Positions 9,531-18,644 of a stretch of 46,999 bases of DNA are shown one piece after another (the stretch's first letter is position 1; every line of letters begins with the position of its first letter). Source of the DNA: Phlyctochytrium arcticum (Eukaryota; Chytridiomycota; Chytridiomycetes; Chytridiales; Chytridiaceae); assembly GCA_025602905.1 (NCBI GenBank), contig JAHLKI010000063.1, positions 1-46,999 of the forward strand, written 5' to 3'. The translations under genes were made by a program, and so were the position numbers. The notes under the pieces were generated by a model. It was not told the DNA's origin. It worked only from the letters and a program-made list of their open reading frames with translations, and did no database searches.

Positions 9531-11471
9531 CATGCGACGGAGTCCCAACTGGCGGGACCCACTCCTTGTGCGAATCCCTGTTGTACCGGTCGGAACAAGC
9601 TGTGGTGAGCCTTGATCACTAGGGGCGGCGCTACGCTCAGGCGCAAGAGCTCCGGCCACCACGCCTGGCCCGGCCAGCGGGGAGTTATCAGTACCAGTTC
9701 CCGCACGCGTTGTTGTTGGAGAATACGGAGGACGTCCGGGATGAGGATCCACGGTGGATTGGCGTACGCTCCCGTAGTTGGCCATTTCTGGGCCAGGGCG
9801 TCCGTGCCTTCCGCTTCCGGATCTGGGCGCCAGCTGAAGAATCGGGGACACTGGCGGTTCAGGCGGTTGGCAAAAAGATCGATCGTTCGAGTTCCGTATA
9901 CTGCTTGAATCGTCTGGAATGCGACAGGGTGGAGTTGCCATGCGTTCCTGTCCCAAGTTATTCGACTTAAGCGATCCGCGTGAACGTTCTCCTTCCCGGG
10001 AATGAACTGAGCTATCAGTCGAATGTTCCGTTCCATGCAGATCGTGCCGATCTGTTTCGCAATGCCTAGTAAGAGCGGGGACCAGGTACCCCCTTGGTTG
10101 TTGACGTACGCTAGCGCCGTCGTGTTGTCTGTTCTCAGACGGACTGTTTTTTCCGCGCCATTGTGCCCGGTGAATCTGTAGCGCGAACAAGATTGTCTTC
10201 AGCTCTCGGTAGTTCGAACTCTGTTGGCGCTCCCATATCGACCAAAATCCGCTGGTCTCCTGGTTCGTGGAATTGGTGAATCCCCATGCGCGACTGGACG
10301 CGTCGGTCGTAGTTGTCAGCGTCTCGTCCGTCGCCTGTGGAATGATGCATTCTCCGTTCCAAGTCCGTAGTGAATCGCGCCACCACGTTAGTTCCGTGAG
10401 AGCCTCTTTGCTCAGTAGTATCGACGCGTCCCAGCGGCCCTCTTTCCGTAAGCCACGATTCTGCTCCCGTTGCAAGTGACGGAGCTGGAGCAGCGCGGGG
10501 CGGACCGCCTGCGCCGTACTGTTGAGCACCCCAATCAGCGACGCCAGGCGGCCGACCGTCATTTCCTGGTTTAGAATTGCTTGGTCAGTCATTCTCCGGA
10601 TGGACCGGACCTTGTCTTTGGGCAGCGTCAACGTCATATTCCTCGAGTTGACCTGGAATCCGAGGAATTGGATGGTCTCGGTTGGTTGTAGAACCGATTT
10701 GGCCAGGTTGATGGTGAAACCCAACCGCAACAGCTGTGACGTCACCTCCTCAAGTGCCGTCGTTGTTTCCTCCTTGGTCCGTCCGAGTATCAGTATGTCG
10801 TCGAGGTAAAACACTAGGCGGATCCCCTTCTCGCGCAGGGGTGTCAGTGCTGCTCGCATCAGCTTGGAGAATATCCGCGGTGCGTTGCTCAGTCCGAACG
10901 GTAAAACGCAGAATTGGTAGATCTTTCCCCGCCACTCGAACGACACGAACCGACGAGCAGCTGCGTGAAGGGCGAGGGCATTGTAAGCGTCCTTCAAGTC
11001 CAATTTGACCATCTTGTCCCCCGGGCGGATCAAACCCCGAAGGGTAGACATTCCTTCCATCTTGAAGTGATTGTATGGGATGTGCGCATTCACGTGTCGG
11101 ACATCCAAGCACGGACGTGCTTTCCCGTTCGGCTGGTGCACTACGAACAAGTTTGAGAGAGTGCATTGCGGTCGCTCCTCGGGGTCTTGGATCTCCACTA
11201 TTGCCTTCGTGTCCAGCCACTCCTTGATCTGGTTGTCGAGAATCATATGATCGTTCATTGCCAGACGAAACTTTTGTGAGCGTGAGCGAATCTTTGTATG
11301 GGGTGGAATTTTGATTGACACTCCCTCCCGAATCATCCTGCTGCCCCAAGGGGCAACTCCGCTGTCCTGCCATTGCTGCCAGCACCGCTGTGTCCCCCGT
11401 GGGGTCAGCTCTGGTCTGAGCGGCCATCGCTTCGCCCCTTGCGAAGTCGCTCGTTCCAGTGTGGCTATCAA
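9344..11471 (-). pseudogene. DIRS reverse transcriptase / RNase H (one frameshift)
   Basis: RT occupies the first half (from 11471), with NLFVVHQPNGKARPCLDVRH, LDLKDAY, VLPFGLSNAPRIFS and the catalytic YLDD (about 10820). RNase H follows with TTDASSRAWGF (about 10300), then after a one-base shift in an A-run near 10150 continues with TDNTTALAYVNNQGG and GKENVHADRLSR (about 10000-9960). A downstream block (WPTTGAYANPPW, TPRWPGQAWW) resembles the extra C-terminal domain of DIRS polyproteins. The frame begins at TTG overlapping the gag stop by 4 bases, so translation probably needs coupling or frameshifting. An inserted A would restore to the normal phase if removed, so an assembly error is possible. 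Confidence 0.87.
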
Positions 11472-12469
11472 TTGGCTGTCGGGTTCCCGTTCTGGAATTG
11501 GTTGGTGTTTTGGTACTGTTGGTTGGTTTGGCCACGGCCCCGGCCGCGGCCCCTGTCGTTTCCCTGACCTCGATATCCTCCACGGGGTCGGTGTGGTTGC
11601 TGCGGGCGTCTAGCATCGGTAGGCGCACGGTTTCGATTGGCAGCGAGGGAGAGAACCTGTTGTGTGTTCCGTCTCTCGTTTGCTTGGCGCCAGGTTTGGA
11701 CCAGGTCGTCGCCAAAAAGCCAACGGTTGTGGAGCGGCTCTTTGTCTCCTGCGTCTTTGATTTCGGCGGGCATCTTAGCTCCGGAGATGAACGCTTTGCG
11801 GCGCTTGAAGCGGGTGGTGGCTTTGAGGTGCGCTGTGTAAGTGACTTGGTGTTCCAACGAACGGGCCAAGTCTTCTGCCCTAGCGAGTAATTGGTCGCCA
11901 TCGAGAGGTTCTCCGGTCTCTCGACTGTCTTTGAGGAATTTGACGAGCGTGTTAGCTTTCCAGAGGAGGATTGCTTCGTTACGTGCGGTGACTCCGAAAT
12001 CTCGGTCTGTATCCGCATACTGCTTGTCGAGCTCGCCCACTGTATGTTCAACGCGTTTCCCTTTGAGATCTGCAAGGGCTGGATCGAGCTCGGCTGACTT
12101 GCAGAAGCCTCCTCGAGGTTCTCGTTGTTTACGCAAAATACGCCAAGTGTAGTAGCGAGAAAGGCGGGCGTCGCTTTCGTCGTCGGGAGCCAGGATCTTG
12201 CGAGTTTCTTCGGGTAGATCCCATTGTCCAGCTTTAAAGGCTTCGGCGGCGTGGGTAGGTGGTTCTTCGTCTGAGCTAGAACCATCGGAGTCGTCGTCAT
12301 TCTCCGAGTCCCAAGGATTGAGTCTATACTTAGCTTTCTTGGGAGGAGTGTTGGTATTCTGTTGGGGAGCCATGATCGTACGCAGGGCGTCCACTGAGAT
12401 CCCGAGGCCTGCCAGCGTATTGTGCAAGGCCTCGACTTCGTTAGTTTGAGTAGGAGCATTTTCAGCCAT
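11468..12469 (-). CDS. DIRS gag-like protein
   Basis: This 333-residue first gene of the DIRS element starts at ATG 12469, about 80 bases inside the right terminal repeat. It has an acidic Ser-rich segment (residues about 55-70), a central helical region (KANTLVKFLKDSRETGE) and a C-terminal Arg-Gly-rich tail (RGGYRGQG, RGRGRGRG), consistent with a nucleic-acid-binding Gag analogue. It has no zinc knuckle. Its stop overlaps the first codon of the RT frame. Sequence identity to known DIRS gags cannot be judged here; the call rests on position and tail composition. Confidence 0.75.
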   Translation of the reverse strand: MAENAPTQTNEVEALHNTLAGLGISVDALRTIMAPQQNTNTPPKKAKYRLNPWDSENDDDSDGSSSDEEPPTHAAEAFKAGQWDLPEETRKILAPDDESDARLSRYYTWRILRKQREPRGGFCKSAELDPALADLKGKRVEHTVGELDKQYADTDRDFGVTARNEAILLWKANTLVKFLKDSRETGEPLDGDQLLARAEDLARSLEHQVTYTAHLKATTRFKRRKAFISGAKMPAEIKDAGDKEPLHNRWLFGDDLVQTWRQANERRNTQQVLSLAANRNRAPTDARRPQQPHRPRGGYRGQGNDRGRGRGRGQTNQQYQNTNQFQNGNPTAN

Positions 12470-12549
12470 AGGTGAAGGTTGTTTAGTTGATGGGTCGTAG
12501 TCAGTTTTGTGTTAGAGCTTGTCGATGTTGCCAGACTCGCTGCTCTGAA

Positions 12550-12666
12550 AACGGCAAAGGGAAACGGGAGGGTGAACGGGACACTATTTTAGTCTTTTTT
12601 ATAGCATTTATAGTTATATTAGATTACACCAACAGAGACTCGTTGCCGTGGGAACGGCATAATCAC
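12550..12666 (-). repeat. DIRS inverted terminal repeat (element 5' end)
   Basis: Partner of 8178-8294. It is continued outward by the 5' outer arm 12667-12727, whose complement is stored in the internal region at 8398-8463. Confidence 0.93.
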
Positions 12667-12727
12667 TGACACCGGGCCTTCTGCAGAGCGAAATCTGTCC
12701 AAGGATGGACGAATTTATGAAGTCTAT

Positions 12728-12790
12728 ACATGTATACATGACATCTATCTATAAGACCAACTAGAAATTCGAGAAAAAAATGGGAAAAAT
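12728..12790 (+). repeat. LTR-like sequence, right part
   Basis: Directly outside the DIRS right tip. ATACATGACATCTATCTATAAG here lines up with the block following GCAATGT in the related copy at 15500-15535, so DIRS appears to have inserted between the two parts. A small palindrome TATACATGTATA overlaps the junction. Confidence 0.4.
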
Positions 12791-13171
12791 CGAAAAAATA
12801 TGATAACTAGACTATGATGGGTTGTGGGGGGGCAAGGGCGGAGATTGAAGAGAAGGGCACTAATCGAAAGAGATGCGGGTGGTGGAGAGCGTAAGAGTGT
12901 ACTAACACGTAACATACGCCGTGGTAATGGAGATGAGCGAGAAAACAAGAAAACAAGAAAACGAGAAAAACGAGAAAAACGGAAAATCGAGCAAAATGGC
13001 AATGTTGGCAGAGCAAAGCTGTGATGGGAAGCGGTGGGGAAAGCGTGGGGCAAGCGGTGGTAAGATGGTACAATCGAGGGATGACGTGGGGGCGGCGGTG
13101 GTGGTCAGAGGGCAGACGGTGTAATATGATGGAGGGGGAGATCTTGGCAGGATGAGAATAGAGCAAGGCCG
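12791..13171. other. Intergenic, no gene recognised
   Basis: A- and G-rich sequence between the DIRS/LTR remnant and the LINE ORF1 stop. It should hold the start of a LINE ORF2 if the ORF1 element were complete, but no RT or endonuclease motif is readable in any frame. Confidence 0.5.
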
Positions 13172-14902
13172 CTAGTCATCATCAGAGGACATCGCGGTGT
13201 CCATGTCGTTGGTGGAGTGCGCGCGGGGGTGTGGGTGAAAGGCCGGGGGTGCGTGGGGAATGCGGGGAAGAGAGGGGATGTCGGTGGAAGAAGAGGAGGA
13301 CTTAGCGGTGGTTGTAGAGGTGGAGGACGACGTAGGGATAACGAGAGAGGTCGAGGAGGGTGCCGGGATAGCGGGGGAAATCGAGGAGGTACTTGGGGAG
13401 GCAGAGGTGCGGGTGTCGTAGGGGGAGATGCCGTACCGCTCCGCAGAGCGCCGGGCGCGATTGGCGTCGGTCAGTTGCATAACACGAGCGCGTAGGGAGA
13501 TTTCGGGGTTAGTGAAGGAGGGGAAGTAGGAGAGGATGTTAGAGGTGGTGGCGAGGTCGAGGTAGAAGGTTGCGGTGGTGGGAGAGGTGGTGCGGGAGAG
13601 AATGGCGTGGAGACGTTTGGCGGCGGCCTCCTTGACAGTCTGGAGGTCCTTTTCCGTGGGTTGGTCACTGCCAGATGTCATGGGGTTGTAGTTGGGGAGG
13701 AGGGTCAGACCGAGGGCGTGGGGATGAGCGGAGAGTGGGGCGGCGTGTTCAGGACGGACCAGGAGTTCAAGTACATTGTCGCCAATGTACGAGACCTCAA
13801 GGACATTGACAGTCCTGATGCCGAGGGAGGTGAGGAGTTCGCGGAGCTCGCTGTACTTCCCCCGGAAGTTACAGCGTGCGTGGATGAGAGTAGCGGTGGG
13901 TTGGGGAGGGAGATCGCGGGGAAGACGGGAGGGACCGATGGGGCGAGCGTGGAGGCGGTGGAGAGTGGCAATAACGTCGTTACGACGTTCGGGGGGGAAG
14001 GCAGCGGCAATGTCGGTGAATTTGGGGCGGGCGTGGGTAGAGGGAGACGGCGTGGTGAATGTGGATATGTCGGGTAGGCGGGCCGGCGTGGTAGGAAGCG
14101 GGGTAGCGGTGGTAGCGATGGGGAGAGCGGTGGATGGAACGGGGAGAGCGGGGGTGAGGGAATGCACGGTGGTGGTGAGCTGGGATACCATTTGAGCAAG
14201 TTGAGAGATGGCAGCTTGCTGGGACTGGAGGACGGCAGCAGTTTGTTCCATAAAGTCTTTCAGGTCATTGTCAGTAACCTGAGAAGACTTCAGAGGGTGA
14301 GGAGGGGGGGGGGGTTGCGTGGTTGTGTGGATGGGGACGGCGATGGGCATTACGGGGGCGGTGTTGGGAATAACATCCCCGATAGGGGATGTAGCGACGG
14401 GGAGGACGGGCGTAGAGGTGGGGAGAGTGGACGGCGCTTCAATTTCGAAGCCAGCGCGTAAGCGCTGGAACTCAAGAGAAGGTGGGGAAGATGCGTAGGT
14501 AGACGTGGGGCGTGCGGTGATGGGGGAGACAACCGCGAGACGGCGGGTGAGCGCTGTGTTGGCAGGGCGGCGAGGAAAGGAAGGTGGAGGTGCTGGTGGA
14601 GACTGGGACGGCGTGGGCGAGCGGGAGGACGGGCGTGTACTGGGGGGAGATACAGAGCGACGGCCTGTACTTTTGGAGTGACGAGGCATTGCGTTGGGGG
14701 TTTGGGGAGGGTCGTTGGGCATACCGAGGGACTTTGCCTTTCGGCTTTGCTTGCGGGCGCGTCCGTACACTGGCAGGGAGCTTATGGCAGCGTAGGATGG
14801 AGCAGAGGACGTCGGTGGTGAAGACGAAAAGCTGGCGGTTGTAAGAAGAGCGCTGGCGGTGGTAGAAATGGTCGTAGGTGTGGTGGTGGGAGACTGTGGC
14901 AT
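13172..14902 (-). CDS. LINE ORF1-type protein (576 aa), orphan
   Basis: A long intact frame. The N-terminal half is Ser/Thr/Pro-rich low complexity with a basic patch (GRARKQSRKAK, residues about 47-57). A short coiled-coil-like segment follows (FMEQTAAVLQSQQAAISQL, about 218-236). Near residues 345-395 there is a folded block, LIHARCNFRGKYSELRELL then VNVLEVSYIGDNVLELLV, which resembles the conserved region of first-ORF proteins of fungal LINEs, where a small RNA-binding-like fold ends in ISFIG or similar. These proteins package LINE RNA. No ORF2 follows downstream, so the element is 3'-deleted or the gene stands alone. The family call is by pattern memory. Confidence 0.6.
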   Translation of the reverse strand: MPQSPTTTPTTISTTASALLTTASFSSSPPTSSAPSYAAISSLPVYGRARKQSRKAKSLGMPNDPPQTPNAMPRHSKSTGRRSVSPPSTRPSSRSPTPSQSPPAPPPSFPRRPANTALTRRLAVVSPITARPTSTYASSPPSLEFQRLRAGFEIEAPSTLPTSTPVLPVATSPIGDVIPNTAPVMPIAVPIHTTTQPPPPPHPLKSSQVTDNDLKDFMEQTAAVLQSQQAAISQLAQMVSQLTTTVHSLTPALPVPSTALPIATTATPLPTTPARLPDISTFTTPSPSTHARPKFTDIAAAFPPERRNDVIATLHRLHARPIGPSRLPRDLPPQPTATLIHARCNFRGKYSELRELLTSLGIRTVNVLEVSYIGDNVLELLVRPEHAAPLSAHPHALGLTLLPNYNPMTSGSDQPTEKDLQTVKEAAAKRLHAILSRTTSPTTATFYLDLATTSNILSYFPSFTNPEISLRARVMQLTDANRARRSAERYGISPYDTRTSASPSTSSISPAIPAPSSTSLVIPTSSSTSTTTAKSSSSSTDIPSLPRIPHAPPAFHPHPRAHSTNDMDTAMSSDDD

Positions 14903-15478
14903 ACTGGGGAATAACAGAGCGGGCAGAGCGGACTTTGGTGAATAAGAACAGTAGTGGCAGAAGAACGCGTGCCGTGGTACTGGGAACGCGTCGATGCGGT
15001 ACCAAGGATCAATAAGATGGTGGCTCAGACAAGGAACGCGGTACCAAGGTTCGGCTAAACTCTAAAGCGCGTGTCGGGCTATGGACTGGGGCGAGAAATG
15101 GGGGGAAAACTCCGATGAAATGGTGAAAACGGTGAAGGAGAAGGCCAGAACAAATGATGGACAAGGCGGTGAAGATACAGAAAGAATGGCGGAGAGTTGG
15201 CGAATCGAATGAGCCGATGGATGGATGGATACGATGGGAACTGATGGTGGTAGAGGTGAAAGCGTGGTTTTGGCGCGGAAAACGGCGGAAACAGCGAGGA
15301 GAAGGGCGGAAAGTCGAATAGAGGGATAACGTACTAGGCAAAGGGAGTAAGCGAGACCATCAACGGGTAGCTGAGGAACAGGGCTTTCGGTGGCATGGCC
15401 GGTGAGAGGGGGCCGGCGTGTGTGTGCTGTCCTATCCTAATACACGTTTTATGCGGCGTGAATTACAAAAGAGACTCT
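14903..15478. other. Probable 5' leader of the ORF1 element; no gene recognised
   Basis: Upstream of the ORF1 start on the minus strand. Short open stretches exist in several frames because the strand is C-rich, but none shows motifs. Confidence 0.4.
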
Positions 15479-15545
15479 CTGAGGGTTAGGAATAAGGGTT
15501 CTTATTAGGCTAGAGGCAATGTAGATACATCAGGTACTATCTAAA
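15479..15545 (+). repeat. LTR-like fragment related to 8092-8142 plus 12728-12765
   Basis: Starts GAGGGTTAGG, then TTATTAG, GGCAATGT, GATACAT and CTATCTAA, the same order of blocks as the sequence split by the DIRS element. Identity is partial. Confidence 0.4.
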
Positions 15546-18500
15546 TGACTAAAATAATCAAGCTACATAGAGAAATGTCCAAAAAAAGTGAAAACAAGTA
15601 AAAATGGTCGAGAAAGTAGCATAAATACGCCGTGAAACACGCCAAAGTATGTCCAGGATATGTCCAGTAACTCCAAAGAATAGTGTGGGAACTTGCAAAT
15701 TCTCATGGAGTAGGCAATTGTGGTAGGAAACTTGAAATTTGAGAGCAAAGTTGAAATGGTGATGAAGCAAGGGAGGACATGGGTTGTGATGAGAGTTGGG
15801 AAGCCTGCGCATAGTAGTGCTGAGTTGGAATCAAGTGGCAGCAGGCTTGCTTTCTGAACAGACAATGTGGTAAAGTGGGAAAATGTGGAAAAAATGTTGA
15901 CTTCATGACTTGAGCATGATGAAAGAGCTTGAGAATGGTGCATGTCGGGATAGCCACAGTCTTGTAATGGTGTTACGGGAGGCTTCACCGACTTTGAGGT
16001 CATTTGGATGATTTTTGATGGAGTTGGAAAAAATGAGGTATTGGTAGTGTTTTCCCTTTTTTTGCTAAAGTCATACTCAAAGCAGCAAATGGGGCAGGAG
16101 GATGGTGAGAGTTCGTCCAGAGCCACCGGATGAGATGGTGTATGGGTTCGTATGGTCATACTGGCTGTGTGGGTGGATTTGAGGGAGGGCAGTATGGGGG
16201 GTGGGGTGTTTTTCGTGATTTTCTGGTGTTGAAGAGCTGAAGGCAGGGGAGAGATGGCTGGCAGCACTAGTACAAATAACAGTCTGACGCAGGCCGGTTG
16301 TGACCCGTCGAGAGCCCAGATTGAATTAGAAACAGGATGCCACAGCAGGGGGGGAGAAGTGTGGGAAAAAAGTGAAACTTGGTGATGTCGAGTCAATAAA
16401 CGGCCGGGGACGGTCGACGCACATGCCCCATGGGCTGAGGAGCGGGGACCTGGATGAGTTGACTTAAGAGCGTACCGCAATAGCACCAAAAGTGAGGCCA
16501 GGAGGGAAAATCGGGTGTTTTGCCGAAATAGTAGATTGCAAGACTTGAGGTATTGAATTCCAGTCAATATGAGGCAAGCTGATACTAGGATATTCCATTT
16601 GGGTATCATTTCGAGGCTGGGACGAAGTCCCAGAACGAGAAATGCATTTTGGAATTTGATGGTTTTTATTGTTGGTGGGAGGAAATGAATGCCAAGAGGA
16701 TATAGAAATTGTTGATGGTGGGTAGTTGGAGACACGAGAATGGGCACGGTTTTGTTGGACACCGTGTTCTAGTGTTAGATGGTGTTGTTGGCTATCTTTT
16801 GGTTGTTTTTTGTGAGGATGTCTATGAGGCAGGTGTGCTGAGGGTGGTAAATGGTGTAAATTGTCCTTGGGAACCTGAGGAAGTGGGGGGTAGGACCATG
16901 GACACAGTTTTGCCAATGGCGTGTTAGAGTAGGTGACCAGATGCGCCCGGTATGTTTGATATGGATCATGGAGAGTTCAGCACCAAAGTGTGGGAGAAAA
17001 GTCGCAATGTTTGAGAAGGAAACTCCCGCTACTAGAATAAGACACTACCAAAGTAGCATCAGAAGCACCGTAGCGTGTTGGGGGATGATTGGCCATTAGG
17101 ACCCGACTCCGTAGATCCAGAAATGGACAAGATGGCATGAAAAGTACGGCCAAACAGCGCAAACCCGGCCCTGGCATCGAAAGTGATAATGGGCAGTGGG
17201 TTTAGGCACAGGGGGCGGTGGGGAGTACATAAACGGTGGTGTGGGGCAAGTTGTAGGTCATCCAGGTCGAGACTCAGGGGACAGGTTGCCAGGGATAAAA
17301 ATTCCAGACTTTTTGGCCTGTCCTCCAGACTAGGTAAACTTGTTGAGGACTGGAAGGGGCATGCTGAAAATGGTACCAGGGCTGGGAAAGGGTACGGGGC
17401 GTGGTCGGGTACAATCAAAAGTCCGTTATCTCGATTCTCCTGCGTTTTCCCAGGTGATATGCGTGATTCTGGGTTGGCATGGGAAAAGTTGATAAAAATG
17501 GCTTGAAAGGGCGGCATATGCCGTATCTACGGATGGGGGAGATATAGACTCTTGTGTTGATGGCGTGTACGCGGGTTCAAGTCCAAAACTGTAGGTAAAG
17601 TGGCCAGCAGGCGGAATTGCTAATAAGTCCCGCCGCCCTCTAGACTAGGTAAAGTTCCTATAGGGGGATGGTGTTGGGCCGGTACTTGCACAGTAGTTGC
17701 GGGGGGGTACGCTGGGACATTTTCTGCTGTTGGCCGGCGGTTTGCATGCCATTTTCTTGACTTTGATGTTGGGGTGGGTGGTGTTGAGGGTGGCGAGGTG
17801 ATGATGATGAAAACCACTGGACAGGGTGCCATATGTCACAGTATTTGATAGAGGGGGTGTTGACGGTGGTCGGGGTGAGATTTGGGTCCATTTGGGGCTA
17901 AAAAAGTGGTTAGAAGTGCTGGAGATTGCAAAGTTCAAAAATGCTCGGTTTTTGGGAAATATTTCTAAGTCCCAATACCCAGTAGCGTGATTGGCCTGTA
18001 CTTCATTGCCACTTATTCCCGTGAGCCCACTCATTCACAGATATTGTAAAAGACCATTGCCGACCATGTTTTGGAGCTTGGGGATGTTGCCACAGGGTAT
18101 ATCTTGACCTTGGTATATATCCCTCGGCCTTGATAAACAAACTGCCAAATTTGAGACATTTACATTCCAAAATTCCAAATTTCCAGAATGGGCCTAGCCA
18201 TCCTGGGGGTTGAAGTAATGATTGTAGGATGTCTTGGGGGTCATGGTTTTGCTGCTTGAGGTGGGGGTTGATGCAAATCTGATAGACTTTACCCAATGGA
18301 AGCTGTTTCATCGGGTATTGGCGGAGACTAGCCTCATGGGCACTGCTGTACTTCAAATGGGACAAGAGTTGCAGATTCCTGGCTTTGAAGGGTGGAGAAA
18401 AGAAGATTTGATGGTGTGGGTGTGTTGGGAAGGGAAAAGCTGATCTTCAAATTTGGGTGCCCAATGAGAGTAAGAAGAGGGGTGGTTTGGAGGGAGAGTT

Positions 18501-18644
18501 GATAGGACAGATTTGAAGTGCACAATGACCAGAGAGTTGTAACTTGCTGGTTGTTAAGGAGGAGGAGTGGTAGTGTTGTTGAGGGTGAGGTCATGCCAGA
18601 GGTATTGGGGAGTAGGTGGAATTGATTGAAAGCGGCGATTTTGA
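15546..18644. other. 3.1-kb G-rich region without recognised genes
   Basis: The plus strand is strongly enriched in G over C throughout. The minus strand has one long open stretch (15563-16762, 399 codons) and overlapping shorter ones (16464-16916, 17059-17517). The predicted peptides are Pro/Ser/His-rich without domains, and their openness may simply follow from the biased composition. A CPICCFEYDF segment at about 16100 could be a zinc-binding remnant. This may be untranslated or decayed sequence of a minus-strand retroelement. Confidence 0.35.

Larger units (their letters stand above)
8143..12727 (-). mobile_element. DIRS-type tyrosine-recombinase retrotransposon with complete termini
   Basis: The element is about 4.6 kb and reads on the minus strand. 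It has 117-bp inverted terminal repeats (8178-8294 and 12550-12666; I count one mismatch) and outer arms differing at the two ends. An internal complementary region at 8356-8463 contains the complements of both outer arms: 8356-8394 pairs with the left tip 8143-8181, and 8398-8463 matches 12662-12727 inverted. That is the organisation defined for DIRS-1, where the internal region templates circle closure. Genes in order are gag-like, RT/RNase H, and tyrosine recombinase overlapping the end of the RT gene. No target duplication is seen, as expected for DIRS. Frameshifts near 10150 and 9110 make this copy at least partly defective. Confidence 0.9.

Noticed and set aside
10145..10155. Programmed -1 frameshift site (A AAA AAC) between DIRS RT and RNase H
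   Set aside because: The RNase H frame lies +1, not -1, relative to the RT frame, so this heptamer would not deliver the needed shift. A one-base insertion in the A-run is simpler.
10750..12459. 569-codon minus-strand frame overlapping DIRS gag and RT
   Set aside because: It is out of frame with both recognised proteins, has no domain, and its openness reflects the overlapping coding sequence.
15563..16762. 399-codon minus-strand frame as a real gene
   Set aside because: Low-complexity Pro/Ser/His-rich product, no domain, and a strand bias that favours open frames. Left as unresolved.
17571..17583. Pol III B-box (GGGTTCAAGTCC) suggesting a tRNA
   Set aside because: The flanking bases do not form a T-stem, and no A-box or acceptor stem lies at the right distance.
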